Counted from the first letter of the stretch, positions 9,887-18,600 are shown. The stretch is 19,572 nucleotides of DNA from Larix sibirica (GCA_004151065.3 NWUY0300025333.1:65893-85464); one strand, 5' to 3'. Notes: a model not told the origin generated them from the letters alone. Numbers and translations are program-made.

Positions 9887-10130
9887 TTAGTTGTGTATGG
9901 GAGGCTTCTTGTGCGCAGGAGCATAGTCCATTGCGTTGTCAACGTCTTCCACATCTTGGACTGCATGAAAAATCCAAGTGTAATTGTTAGAATTTCATCT
10001 TCAAAGTTTGTGATAAAAATGGGGCCCGTTATGGATCCCATGATTAAGCTGAACCTGCTTGCAACTAGAAACTACTAGGTATGCAGATATGAACCAAACG
10101 TTCTGCTGTACGATTTTGCCTCTTGGGTTC
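9887..10130 (-). pseudogene. RGF/GLV-type gene relic, PIHN type, variant C2
   Basis: Two exon relics lie on the minus strand. The terminal exon (9964-9887) still encodes AVQDVEDVDNAMDYAPAHKK and PPIHN before TAA, identical in protein to copy B. However, the acceptor AG just before it has become AT (CAG to CAT in the + strand complement at 9965). The next AG, 4 nt inside, would shift the frame and lose the peptide. The middle exon (from 10130) keeps its TTGCAG acceptor and TQEAKSYSRTFG. After GGT at 10093 it loses all sequence matching the second half of the copy-B exon and its donor, and runs into a stop at 10077-10075. Both defects argue against function. The terminal-exon block is nearly identical to copy B, so the acceptor loss is recent. 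Confidence 0.75.
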
Positions 10131-10139
10131 CTGCAATAG

Positions 10140-11680
10140 AATATGAGTTTAGTCCATTATGATTAGATTGGATTGCTGGTATATGTTTGATATAAACAAA
10201 TGCTTCAAGATATGATAAGTTTATCTTCATCGTGGATTCATTAAAAAAGAAGCATAGATCATGATCCATAACCAGGATTTAATTCATAAAAGTGTTGTCT
10301 ATATTCTCATCAATTTATAGTTTCATCTTATTTGAATCTATAAATACTGTATTTGGTTATAAGTTTGGTTGGTTATTAATTTAAAGAATCATTCAAAATT
10401 TATTAAAAATTTATTCTATATCACAATTTATTCTATATTGATATAGAGTAGCATAGCTATTTCATTTAGTTGTCTATGTTTCAGTTAACCATTATCAATT
10501 TTTTTTCCAACTAAAGGATTGTCTATCAAAATTAAACTATCCATTATCCATACATCATCAAGTTGAAAAAAAGTTACTAACTTAATTAATTAAGTAAATC
10601 CATATCACAGCTTAAAAAATAAAATAATAAACATCTCACAACATCTACATCTACATCTACCACAGTGGCTCAAAAGAATTTGGATGACAGTAAAAATATA
10701 AATAAAAAACATACAGAGCTAGCCCGTTCAATGGAATATAATTTTAATCTGGGTAGTGATATCATTGTCTCAATATCAAAGAACATACAGAGCTAGCCAG
10801 TCCAATAGAATATAATAACTTTAGTCTGTGTGACTGCTATCTTTGTCTATTGCCCATAAGCAGGAGCAGTGATATCATTGTCTATTGCTTATAAGGAGGA
10901 GCAGGAGTAGGTGTCTGTATAAATATTTTATTTTAGGATTTGGATGGTTTAGGATTTTCAATTATTTTTGTCTAAAATTTTGTTAAAAATTAAGAAGAAT
11001 TATTGGAATTGGAGATATAAATTGTTAAGTTTATATAGTCAAAATATTTGAAAGTAAAAATCCATTTATATATTTAAAATTACGATTTCAGTAATAAAAA
11101 TTTTATTATATAATCAAATTTGAAAAAATCCAAATTATATATAATTTAAATTACTTCTAAACAAATAAAAAACTTATTCACCATTTATATATTTAAAATT
11201 ACAATTTCAAGCAATAAAATTTTTATTGTATAACCAAATTCCAAAAAAAATCCAAATTATATAATATTTAAACTACTTCTAAACAAATAAAAAACAGAAC
11301 AAGTACAAAACTTACTCATGAAACAGCATTTATGTACATATTGAATGTTGTTGTGACACTCATCTGCTTAGAGCCGAAGGCAATTATTGTCAATTACAGT
11401 TGCTTGCAGGTTTTTCACCAAGACTTCTCTTATCACTAAGGTGATAAAAATAAAAATATATTGATAGCTGTGAGAATGTACCAAGGAAATCTATATACAC
11501 AGTTGAGTATGGACGTTTATTAATACGCTAAGTCTTTAAGGCTGATTTGTCTGTCCACATTCCTCCTGATTCAACGTTACATTTTGAAATAGTTACCACC
11601 ATTATAATATCTCTTCGTTCTTTTATCGTACTGGAATAGTTTTTGGAAGTAGTTGCAGTAGGCAACTGAGCTAGAACTCA
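10140..11680. other. Non-coding interior of copy A
   Basis: This AT-rich DNA matches 13510-15200 of copy B in blocks, with many indels. It holds paired direct repeats (GAACATACAGAGCTAGCC near 10710 and 10782; TCATTGTCTATTG near 10763 and 10875) that also occur in copy B. No signal-peptide exon could be found on the minus strand. Confidence 0.5.
10642..10660. repeat. ATCTAC microsatellite
   Basis: Three ATCTAC units lie in copy A; copy B has only ACATCTACC at the matching place (near 14150). Confidence 0.7.
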
Positions 11681-11746
11681 TCAGTTATTCTTTGGAGGAT
11701 GAGATTTCCGCCCACTGTTGTCGACTTGAAACGTGCTGAGCTTGTC
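11681..11746 (-). pseudogene. RGF/GLV-type terminal exon relic, PKNN type, Tyr lost
   Basis: The last 21 codons of the PKNN-type exon survive on the minus strand, reading DKLSTFQV and then DNSGRKSHPPKNN before TGA (11683-11681). Compared with the intact gene at 15207, the sulfation tyrosine is Asn and the first proline is Arg. The exon is cut off at the duplication junction (11748), so its acceptor and most of its coding sequence are missing. The C-terminal HPPKNN and the 3' flank are preserved. Confidence 0.8.
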
Positions 11747-12472
11747 ATCTATGAAGAAGATAACAGGCTTTGGTTTCCCAGTTAATGTGGGCAGGCCTTA
11801 CCTATTCAGTACAATTTTGTATCTTTTTGGATGTTCAAGATGGTATCCATCTAATTTTTAATTTAGTGGCTAACCTAATTTCCATAGTAATAGGTTAGGT
11901 TAACTATTGTATTGAGTGATGTTGTATTATATGTTTTTTTTTTCCAATTGAGAAAAGACTCAAACTAGTTTTAAAAAAACAAAGATCTCACCATCCTTCA
12001 AGCTATTTTTTCTTCTTTTCATAAAAAATCTCAAATCCTAATTTGTTATTTCCTAAATACAACACATAAAAACTACTTTTTCTTCTTTTCATAAAAATCT
12101 CAAATCCTAATTTGTTATTTCCTCAATACAACACATGAAAGAGGGAACTTGAGTTTAGATTTTTGTGAACAACAAAGTGTTTGATAAAGTGATTTTGTTA
12201 TCATATTTTCAAGTATTCTTATATTAACTTAGGAGATATCAATTATATATATATTATTTTAAATATATATTTTTATAAGACAATCTTGATTAGTATTGAT
12301 CTCAATTTTCTTTCTTACCTTTTTTTTCATTAGATTATATTCCCTTGCCATGTCTGATACATTATTAAGACAGATTTAATGTGAAATTAAGTGTAAGTGT
12401 TAGGCTAATGTTGATTTCTTATATCTATCATACATTAAGTTCCCATTATGTTCTTTAAATCTTTTTTTCCTA

Positions 12473-12710
12473 GATATTTTAGTTTTACCCATGTATGCTT
12501 TTCCAAGATTTATGGATATTTTAGTTTTATCAATGTATACTTTTCTGCGAGAACAAGAAATAAAGTAAACATTTTTATATATTTTAGTTTTATCAATGTA
12601 TGCTATTCCAAGATTTATGGATATTTTAGTTTTACCAATGTATACTTATTTTAGTTTTACCAATGTATACTTTTCTGCGAGAACAAGAAATAAAGTGAAC
12701 ATTTTTATAG
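12473..12710. repeat. Nested tandem repeats in copy B
   Basis: A unit containing TATTTTAGTTTTACCAATGT, CCAAGATTTATGG and TTTTCTGCGAGAACAAG is present twice with spacings of 105-130 bp. An additional 25-bp sub-repeat (TTAGTTTTACCAATGTATAC) is doubled at 12629-12670. A 68-codon forward frame here is only translated repeat. Copy A lacks this array. Confidence 0.85.
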
Positions 12711-13182
12711 GCACAGGGATTGATCAGATCTTTTAGAGAATCAACCATTTTCCTTAGTGTGTTTATGTAAAATATATATATTATTGCATTAAATTGATAA
12801 GTTAACTACAATATCAAGATACATATTACAATCCAATGTAGATGAAACATGTAACATAGTAGCCCGATCCTTCAGTTTTACAACCCAAAGTACATTTACA
12901 TAATTCTTTTATGGGCATAATGTTTGCCATAATTCTTATACTATTTTCTGATTCGTATACTGTTTGACATGATCGTGTACTTTCCTTAGAACAGTGAGAA
13001 GGAAAGGATCTTTCATGTTATTTTCTCTGACAGTAGGGAGGAAAGGATCCTTCAGCAATAGGGCAGGGCAGAATGCGGCCAATATAACCTAAGTTGACAC
13101 AACTCGACTCGGACGAAAAGCTGAAGTACAGAAGTAGGTGAATCCTGAAACTATTTCCCTGTAAATATTATTATTGATATAA

Positions 13183-13501
13183 TTAGTTGTGTATGGGAGG
13201 CTTCTTGTGCGCAGGAGCATAGTCCATTGCGTTGTCAACGTCTTCCACATCTTGGACTGCCTGAAAAATCCAAGTGTAATTGTTAGAATTTCATCTTCAA
13301 AGTTTGTGATAAAAATGGGGCCCGTTATGGATCCCATGATTAAGCTGAACCTGCTTACAACTAGATATGTAGGACCAACAGAATATATATATACCTGTGG
13401 TTGAGGTGGAGTCATGACAGCTGCTTCATTTATTGGCCTGGCCTTTCTGGTTTCTGGGATGTTACCAAACGTTCTGCCGGAGGATTTTGCTTCTTGGGTT
13501 C
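13183..13501 (-). CDS. RGF: RGF/GLV-type peptide, PIHN type, middle and last exons
   Basis: Two exons can be built on the minus strand. The middle exon (13501-13395, 107 nt) has acceptor TTGCAG and donor CAG/GTATAT. It is open only when entered with one base left over from the previous exon, giving G-TQEAKSSGRTFGNIPET and onward to TPPQPQ. The last exon (13260-13183, 78 nt) has acceptor TTTTTCAG and reads AVQDVEDVDNAM and then DYAPAHKKPPIHN before TAA. The 13-residue end matches the RGF/GOLVEN/CLEL box: Asp-Tyr for sulfation by TPST, a KK pair and P-I-H-N, closest by recollection to Arabidopsis RGF2. Members are secreted, sulfated and recognised by RGF-receptor LRR kinases. Intron length is 134 nt. 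No first exon with a signal peptide was found between 13502 and 15206. The exon at 16351-16264 ends in the required phase and would give a 90-residue precursor, normal for the family. The start is therefore unresolved; splice sites and peptide box are firm. Confidence 0.75.
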
Positions 13502-14092
13502 CTGCAATAGAATATGGCTTTAGTCCATTAGATTGGATTGCTGGTATAAATATATGTTCTATAAATATAAAAATAAAAATGCATGCTTGAACAAAATCTG
13601 TTTTATAAACATAAAATAAAAAATGCATGCTTGAAGATAGGATAAATTCATTTTCATCTTGAACATGAGAATATATCCATGAACCAGGATTTATTTCATA
13701 AAACTGTTGCCTATCTTCTCATTAAATATAAATATCATAAATATAAATTTGGTATTTGGCTATAAGTGTTGTGGGTTATCTTTTTATCAATTTATAGAAT
13801 CATTTAAAATTTATTAAATATTGATATAGAGTACTATAATTATTTAATTTGTAATTAGTAAATATAGATAGATAATTATTTAATTTGTGGTTAATAAGTG
13901 TTATCATTAACTTTCTTTTAAACTTTAGTTCAAGTATATCTGTCATGAACTGAACTACCACTAACAGTTACCTAATTCTAAACTACAAACCTTAATACTT
14001 ATGTTACTAGGCATTTCAACCTGAACTCTATATACCTCACCTAGGATTTGCTCCATAAAATAGGCTCTGCTCCATAAGGAAAGATTGCTGAC

Positions 14093-14103
14093 TTATTTAT
14101 AGC
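14093..14103 (-). promoter_or_regulatory. Possible TATA box, weak candidate for the PIHN exons
   Basis: The minus strand reads GGCTATAAATAAG. About 40 nt downstream an ATG (14056) opens MEQIL, followed by a G/GTGAGG donor (14041) in the phase needed for the exon at 13501. Such a transcript would give a 66-residue product without a signal peptide, unlike known family members, so this is an alternative only. The TATA-like sequence is not kept in copy A. Confidence 0.25.
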
Positions 14104-14207
14104 CAGTCCATATCACAGCTGGAAAAATAAAATACTGGGCATCTCGGGACATCCACATCTACCACGGTGGCTCAACATAATTTGGATGACAATAAAAAAT
14201 ATAAATA

Positions 14208-14490
14208 AAGAACATACAGAGCTAGCCCGTTCAATGGAATATAATTTTAATCTGGGTATTGCTATTATTGTCTAAATATCAAAGAACATACAGAGATAGC
14301 CAGTCCAAAGGAATATAACAATTATATTCTGGGTGACCGCTATCATTGTCTATTGCCCATAAGCAGGAGCAGTGATATCATTGTCTATTGCCCATAATCA
14401 GCAACAGCAGGAGCAGTAGTCTAAATATTCTAGGATCAGGAGCAGTAGCAGTAGTCTAAATATTCTAGGATCAGGAGCAGTAGCAGTAGT
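14208..14490. repeat. Short tandem repeat cluster in copy B
   Basis: Three sets lie side by side: AAGAACATACAGAG at 14208 and 14282 (period 74), CATTGTCTATTGCCCATAA near 14344 and 14378, and a 35-bp unit with CTAAATATTCTAGGATCAGG beginning at 14421 and 14456, with a third partial start at 14491. Copy A holds the first two sets but not the third. Confidence 0.85.
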
Positions 14491-14781
14491 CTAAGGATTT
14501 GGATGGAATATTAGGATTTTTATTTTATTTTTTCTAAAATTTTGTGAAAAAATAAAAAGTATTAAAATTAAAAATATAAATATAAATTATAAAGATGATA
14601 TAATCAATCTTGAATAAAAATATTTAAAAGTGTTGAATTTATTCATATAAAAATAATTTAAACAATAAAACTTTTCAATTTAATAAAAAATTGTATAGCC
14701 AAAAAAAATTCAAAATCATATATAACATTTCAACTACTTTTAAACCAAATAAACAAAGCAAGAAACTTACTCATGAAACAA

Positions 14782-14832
14782 CATTTATGTACATATTGAA
14801 TGTTGCAGCATTTATGTACATATTGAATGTTG
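14782..14832. repeat. Two-copy 24-bp repeat, period 27
   Basis: CATTTATGTACATATTGAAT with its TGTTG end occurs at 14782 and 14809. Copy A has a single copy near 11327, so the doubling followed the large duplication. Confidence 0.9.
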
Positions 14833-15003
14833 GTGTGAAACTCATCTGCTTAGAGCCGAAAGCAGTTATGGTCAATTACAGTTGCCCGCAGATTTTTCAT
14901 CAGGACTTGTCTTATATCTTTCACCAAGGTGTAAAAAATAAAAATATATTGATAGCTGTGAGAATTTACCAAGGAGATCTATATACACAGTTGAGTATAG
15001 CAG

Positions 15004-15009
15004 TTTATT
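15004..15009 (-). promoter_or_regulatory. Candidate poly(A) signal of the intact RGF-like gene
   Basis: A minus-strand AATAAA lies about 200 nt downstream of the TGA at 15209-15207 and is conserved at the matching place in copy A (near 11517). This spacing is ordinary for a plant 3' UTR. Confidence 0.4.
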
Positions 15010-15206
15010 AATACACTAAAGTCTTTAGGCTGATTTGTCTGTCTACATTCCTCCTTATTTAATGTTCCATATTGAAATAGATACTACCATTATAAAATCT
15101 TATATTTCTATAAATCGTACTGGAGTAGTTAAAATGTTTTCTGTGCAAATATAACAACATTGTTTTCGTTTGAAGTACTTGCAGTAGGCAACTGAGCAAG
15201 AACTCA

Positions 15207-16351
15207 TCAGTTATTCTTTGGAGGATGGGATTTCGGCCCACTGTAGTCGACATGAAACGTACCGGGATTGTCATATTTTAATTCAGCAGATTCATTGATT
15301 TTCTTTGAAGAGAAAAAATAGAATCCCCTTTTCACAGAATCTTGAGACTGTTTATGCATTGGACTGGCACCTGAGAAGTTATTTTGATAGCCCATCTTCA
15401 TTGAAGGCCTCGTGCCAGATTCTATAAATAGGCTTCGCTTCAAAGATAAATGCACCTCAGGCGTCCCTGCAGTATTATCCTCCTCTCCCAGGGGCTCTAT
15501 AAATCTTCTTTCAAGATCGTTCCCTCCTCTGGGTTTAGCAATGGCTTCCACCTGCAAATAATTTGGTATCAATTTAGGACAAGAAAAGTATCTCCTTGTT
15601 TATAAACACAAAGCAATCATAAACCATACAATACATACGTTGGCATAGCTTGCAAGGACTCTACTGTACTGTAAAACTGCAGGTTGTAAGCTCCATTTTC
15701 TCAGCTGAGCTGCTGCAAGTAATCAGAAATATATTGTGATTTATGATTCTTGGTTGAAATTGAATAATAATAACAATTTAATTTTAAACTCAGTTAACTT
15801 AAACACCAGATTGATATATGCAATAGCATTAAATAGCATTAATCTATGATATATTCAATAAAAACAATTCCATTGATATATCCTATTTGCAAACATCAAC
15901 AGCAGGATTCAATGAACAATTCTATTGATATATCCTAGTTGCAAACATCGACAGTAGGAAAGTTAAGATTGATATATACTACTTGCAAAAGGAAAGTTAT
16001 GATTTATTGAGACTGAAAAGGGTTTTGATTATTTAAATGTATTGAATTCATCTAAACTTGTGAATTATTGAGACTTGAGAGAGAGAGTTGATTAAATATC
16101 AGATACAATAGATCTATAACTTATTTCCTAAAACAATTGTTTATGCAAATTTGAAATTTGCATCTAAATTTTCTAGATAATTCATTTCCTATATTGATTG
16201 TTCTGCATATACAAAATGTTGAGCTAATTTTCTAAGTTGTTTGAGCTAAACAGATTTGTTTACCTTCAATGGGCATTTCTCTGCAATTACATGAGAGAAA
16301 AAACAATGCAAGAAGTATTATTACAACGATCTCGCATATGGTGATCATCAT
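15207..16351 (-). CDS. RGF: RGF/GOLVEN/CLEL-type secreted peptide precursor, PKNN type, three exons
   Basis: A complete gene assembles as exon 1 (16351-16264), exon 2 (15712-15639) and exon 3 (15551-15207). Donors are G/GTAAAC and AAC/GTATGT, and both acceptors end TTGCAG. Phases agree (1, then 0) and give 168 residues. Residues 1-25 form a signal peptide with hydrophobic core IVVIILLALFFLS. The middle (31-155) is variable and charged, with LERRFIEPL, a possible subtilase processing site. The C terminus (156-168) is DYSGPKSHPPKNN directly before TGA. That fits the RGF box D-Y-S-x-P-x-x-H-P-P-x-x-N, close by recollection to Arabidopsis RGF1 and RGF3. Known members are tyrosine-sulfated and proline-hydroxylated, and act through RGF-receptor LRR kinases on root meristem growth and gravitropism; that role here is inference. 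The start was chosen because ATGATG lies in an A-rich context and opens the signal peptide. Exon 2 has a tandem CAGCAG acceptor that could drop one Ala. Intron 1 is 551 nt and intron 2 is 87 nt. The 168-residue length exceeds the usual 80-120 because exon 3 is long. Confidence 0.87.
15865..15995. repeat. 52-bp tandem repeat within intron 1
   Basis: CAATTCCATTGATATATCCT with downstream TTGCAAACATC occurs at 15865 and 15917 with few changes. A third decayed copy (ATTGATATATACTACTTGC) starts near 15968. It lies inside intron 1 of the RGF-like gene. Confidence 0.85.
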
Positions 16352-16700
16352 TTTTCTTCTGTGAATAAACTTATAGGATAATAAGATCTTCCCTCCTCTG
16401 CTTGTCAATTACAATGATCTTGAATTTTCAAATATTGATCATTAGACGATAATAAGATCTTCTGTCCTCTGCTTTTCAATAACAATGATCCTGATTTTTC
16501 AAAAATTGATCATTACTTTTCCTCTTGAAAAAACTTATACAACGATAAACACTGGTATCAACTCCAAGTACACTGATCAAGGATTTGATCTTCTGCTAAT
16601 TACAGGCTTCCAATTACATTGATCTCTCAAGTGCAATCTTGAGTCTTGATTCTTCTCCTGCCCATTGCAATGACATGATTCATCATAGGAACTTATAAAT
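16343..16700 (-). promoter_or_regulatory. Repeated 5' flank of the RGF-like gene
   Basis: Immediately upstream of and overlapping the start codon, the minus strand has three spaced modules in which TATAAGTT is followed within about 10-20 nt by ATGATS. They lie at 16375-16343 (the real start), 16539-16508 and 16697-16677. Between them are two 71-bp tandem copies (from 16377 and 16448, GATAATAAGATCTTC onwards) and a weaker third near 16587. The outermost module, TATTTATAAG at about 16700-16690, is the best-placed TATA box, about 340 nt above the ATG. Upstream ATGs in the repeats would make short upstream frames if transcription starts there. Confidence 0.5.
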
Positions 16701-17600
16701 AGACTAATCAAGCTCAGCATGAAGTTGCTGGCCACAGACACAATCTTGATCGACAAACCCATGGGTGATTCACACTGATTTTTGTACTGCCCCTGACATG
16801 GACGATTAGTTGTCTGTTGGCAAGGAGGCCAAGGCTCGTGGGCTCTTTCAGATAACCTCTCCACACAAAATCTGACATATTTTTGTGACAGATGAAGCTA
16901 TAACTCGCGGTATTTATTACGTGGAGCATGATCTATATTATGTGATAAGACGTAGAGCAGAATAATCCAGACCCCACGACGCCAAGCTTTCACTGAATGT
17001 AATGCCATGCAAATGTATGGTCCAAGTTCCCTCCAACCATTCCAATTTATTATCTTCGTTGGCTTGCTGCAGAATGGACGTGGGCCTGTCTGTATTGATG
17101 GAGATGGTGACGCTGCTGCACATACTGTTGGAAGGCAGGTTCAGAGTGTGGAGCCAAATTTACAGAGCTATAAACCAAAAGGCTATTGATTGATTGAGAA
17201 CTCTACAAGGTTGAGAAGATTCAAAATTGGTGAACAGTACAAACCAATGAGAACAAAAATGGAAAATGTAATTTTAGAAGGAAAATTGTGTTAGTTTTTC
17301 CAAAACATAAAAGCTGAAATGGCAGTTGAGGTCCCACTGCATGGACTTCACAGAGAAAAGGAACACAGAGACATTTGCGCATGCCCGTGTCCACCTCTGA
17401 TATTCCCAACACCTATGAGAAGCGTGGGATTTCTAATGTAATTTTCCATGGCCTACCATGAAAGACACAAATACCAACCTTGATTTCATGGCCAAATTGC
17501 ACCATCAAACAGCATGTGGCATCAATCAATCCAACATGAATTTATGACACATAGCATCAAAGTCAAATATGAATTTTAGTTCGATCATTTTACTTTTACT
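16701..17600. other. Upstream region, no gene recognised
   Basis: This stretch is less AT-rich than its surroundings. It contains short overlapping frames on both strands (for example 17007-17189 forward ending LQSYKPKGY and 16864-16577 reverse). None shows a motif, splice pattern or codon evidence, and none was called. It may be promoter sequence for the minus-strand RGF-like gene. Confidence 0.4.
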
Positions 17601-18600
17601 GGATTTCCTTATTTTTTATAAAGATAAATTTTAAATTTATACATGTCAGTGCATTTTCACCTTGTTAAAACCAAGATAAATTTATACATGTCAGCGCATT
17701 TTCACTTTGTTAGAACTAAGATGAATCATTTTGTATGTGTAAAAAATTTAAGATAAAAAAATTTTAGATTTAAGTTTAATATTAATTTATTATAAATTTA
17801 ATATAATTTTTTTGAAAATCTATTTTACAAAAAATTTTAAACATTTTTAATATTTTTTTAAGATTTATTTGACAAAATCTTCTTCATACTAAACTATTTA
17901 CATTGAAAAAAAATATAAATTTTGAATCATTTTAAAGAAGTTAAAACACTTAATAAAACTTCTTTTAATTAATAATCTTTAATCAATTTCTAAAAAATTC
18001 TCAAAACAAAATCTTTCTTTCAAAAAAATTGAATTGATCATAAATTTAAACATAATATATTATATTTATAATATTTTTCTTCATTCAAAATAAATTTATA
18101 AATACTCTACTTTATATGTCAATATTTCCTTTAAATAAAATTGAATTGATCATAAATTNTTTTAATGAGTTATTTTTTCTTATTTTTAAAGAATGTTATT
18201 AAATTTGAAAAAATTCCATTCAATCTTTTCAAATATTTAATTTTTCATTTTTAAGAAATGTTATAAAGTTTGAAAATTACTTATAAAGAATTTTAATCTA
18301 TTTTTACAAAGAAAACTAATTGAAAATATTTTATCTCCTTGTTCTTCTAATTTTTAAATTATGTTATTAAGTTTGAAAATCATTTAAAAAATATCAAATT
18401 TAATTTTTTATTTTCAAAAAATCATTTTTTAAATTCTTTACTTCATAATTTTCAAAACTTTACTCCTTTTATTTTTTAATAATACTATTGAACTTGAAAG
18501 TCTCTTTTAAATAAAATGATTAGTCAAACTTTTGAAAGCAAGAAAAAGAATTTCCTTTCCTACATCATTCTATAAAATATAAATGTGGGGTTTGAGTTTG
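17601..18600. other. Very AT-rich, gene-free stretch
   Basis: About 1 kb is dominated by A and T runs, with one N at 18159. A 43-bp tandem repeat sits at its left end (TTTATACATGTCAG at 17638 and 17681), and TTGAATTGATCATAAATTT recurs near 18029 and 18141. No coding signal is present. Confidence 0.6.

Larger units (their letters stand above)
7600..11748 (-). repeat. Copy A of the duplicated peptide-gene unit
   Basis: This is one of two head-to-tail copies. Matching anchors to copy B include 7615-7760 with 11753-11900, 7850-7920 with 11993-12065, 9160-9280 with 12918-13030, 9735-10069 with 13031-13365, 10090-10170 with 13466-13545, 10690-10760 with 14195-14265, 11300-11530 with 14755-15010, and 11640-11748 with 15170-15275. 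The unit is read 5' to 3' on the minus strand. In this copy every peptide exon except the 60-nt one is visibly damaged. The lower boundary is blurred near 7590-7614; the upper boundary is sharp at 11748. Confidence 0.8.
13502..15003. other. Non-coding interior of copy B
   Basis: This 1.5 kb lies between the PKNN-type and PIHN-type exons. It is AT-rich with the repeats listed separately. A search of the minus strand for an ATG, hydrophobic run and phase-1 donor found nothing convincing. If exon 1 at 16351 is shared, this stretch is intron. Confidence 0.45.
11752..15275 (-). repeat. Copy B of the duplicated peptide-gene unit
   Basis: This second head-to-tail copy adjoins copy A with only a few bases between. 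Its upper boundary (15275) falls inside the terminal exon of the intact RGF-like gene, at ATGACAA, so that gene's last exon straddles the duplication edge. Copy B keeps the PIHN-type exons intact. Overall identity to copy A appears to be roughly 80-90% by eye, with many indels and one block far more similar (13031-13365). Confidence 0.8.

Noticed and set aside
9793-10041. 82-codon minus-strand frame in copy A
   Set aside because: It is the out-of-frame shadow of the PIHN-type terminal exon and intron, shared with copy B only because the block was recently copied.
12448-12654. 68-codon forward frame rich in Phe, Tyr and Ser
   Set aside because: It is translation of a tandem repeat with no independent evidence of coding.
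13089-13628. 179-codon minus-strand open frame in copy B as one continuous protein
   Set aside because: It reads straight through an intron and then uses the wrong frame for the last exon. Its middle part is the true middle exon, but its C-terminal half lacks the peptide box that appears in the spliced frame.
15059-15274. 71-codon minus-strand frame overlapping the last exon
   Set aside because: It overlaps the RGF-like exon in another frame and runs into the 3' UTR; the exon frame explains the sequence.
15207-15551. Possible additional CEP- or CIF-type peptide inside exon 3 (around ESGTRPSMKMGYQNNFSGAS)
   Set aside because: The segment has RP and S-x-P residues but not the conserved CEP or CIF pattern, so no second peptide is claimed.
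16577-16864. 95-codon minus-strand frame with an internal Met followed by a hydrophobic stretch (MLSLISLFI)
   Set aside because: It looked like a second signal-peptide exon, but no phase-1 donor or downstream exon fits, and it overlaps the repeated 5' flank of the RGF-like gene.
17002-17193. Two overlapping forward frames of 60-63 codons
   Set aside because: They share the same DNA in two frames, match nothing I know and have no splice or promoter support.
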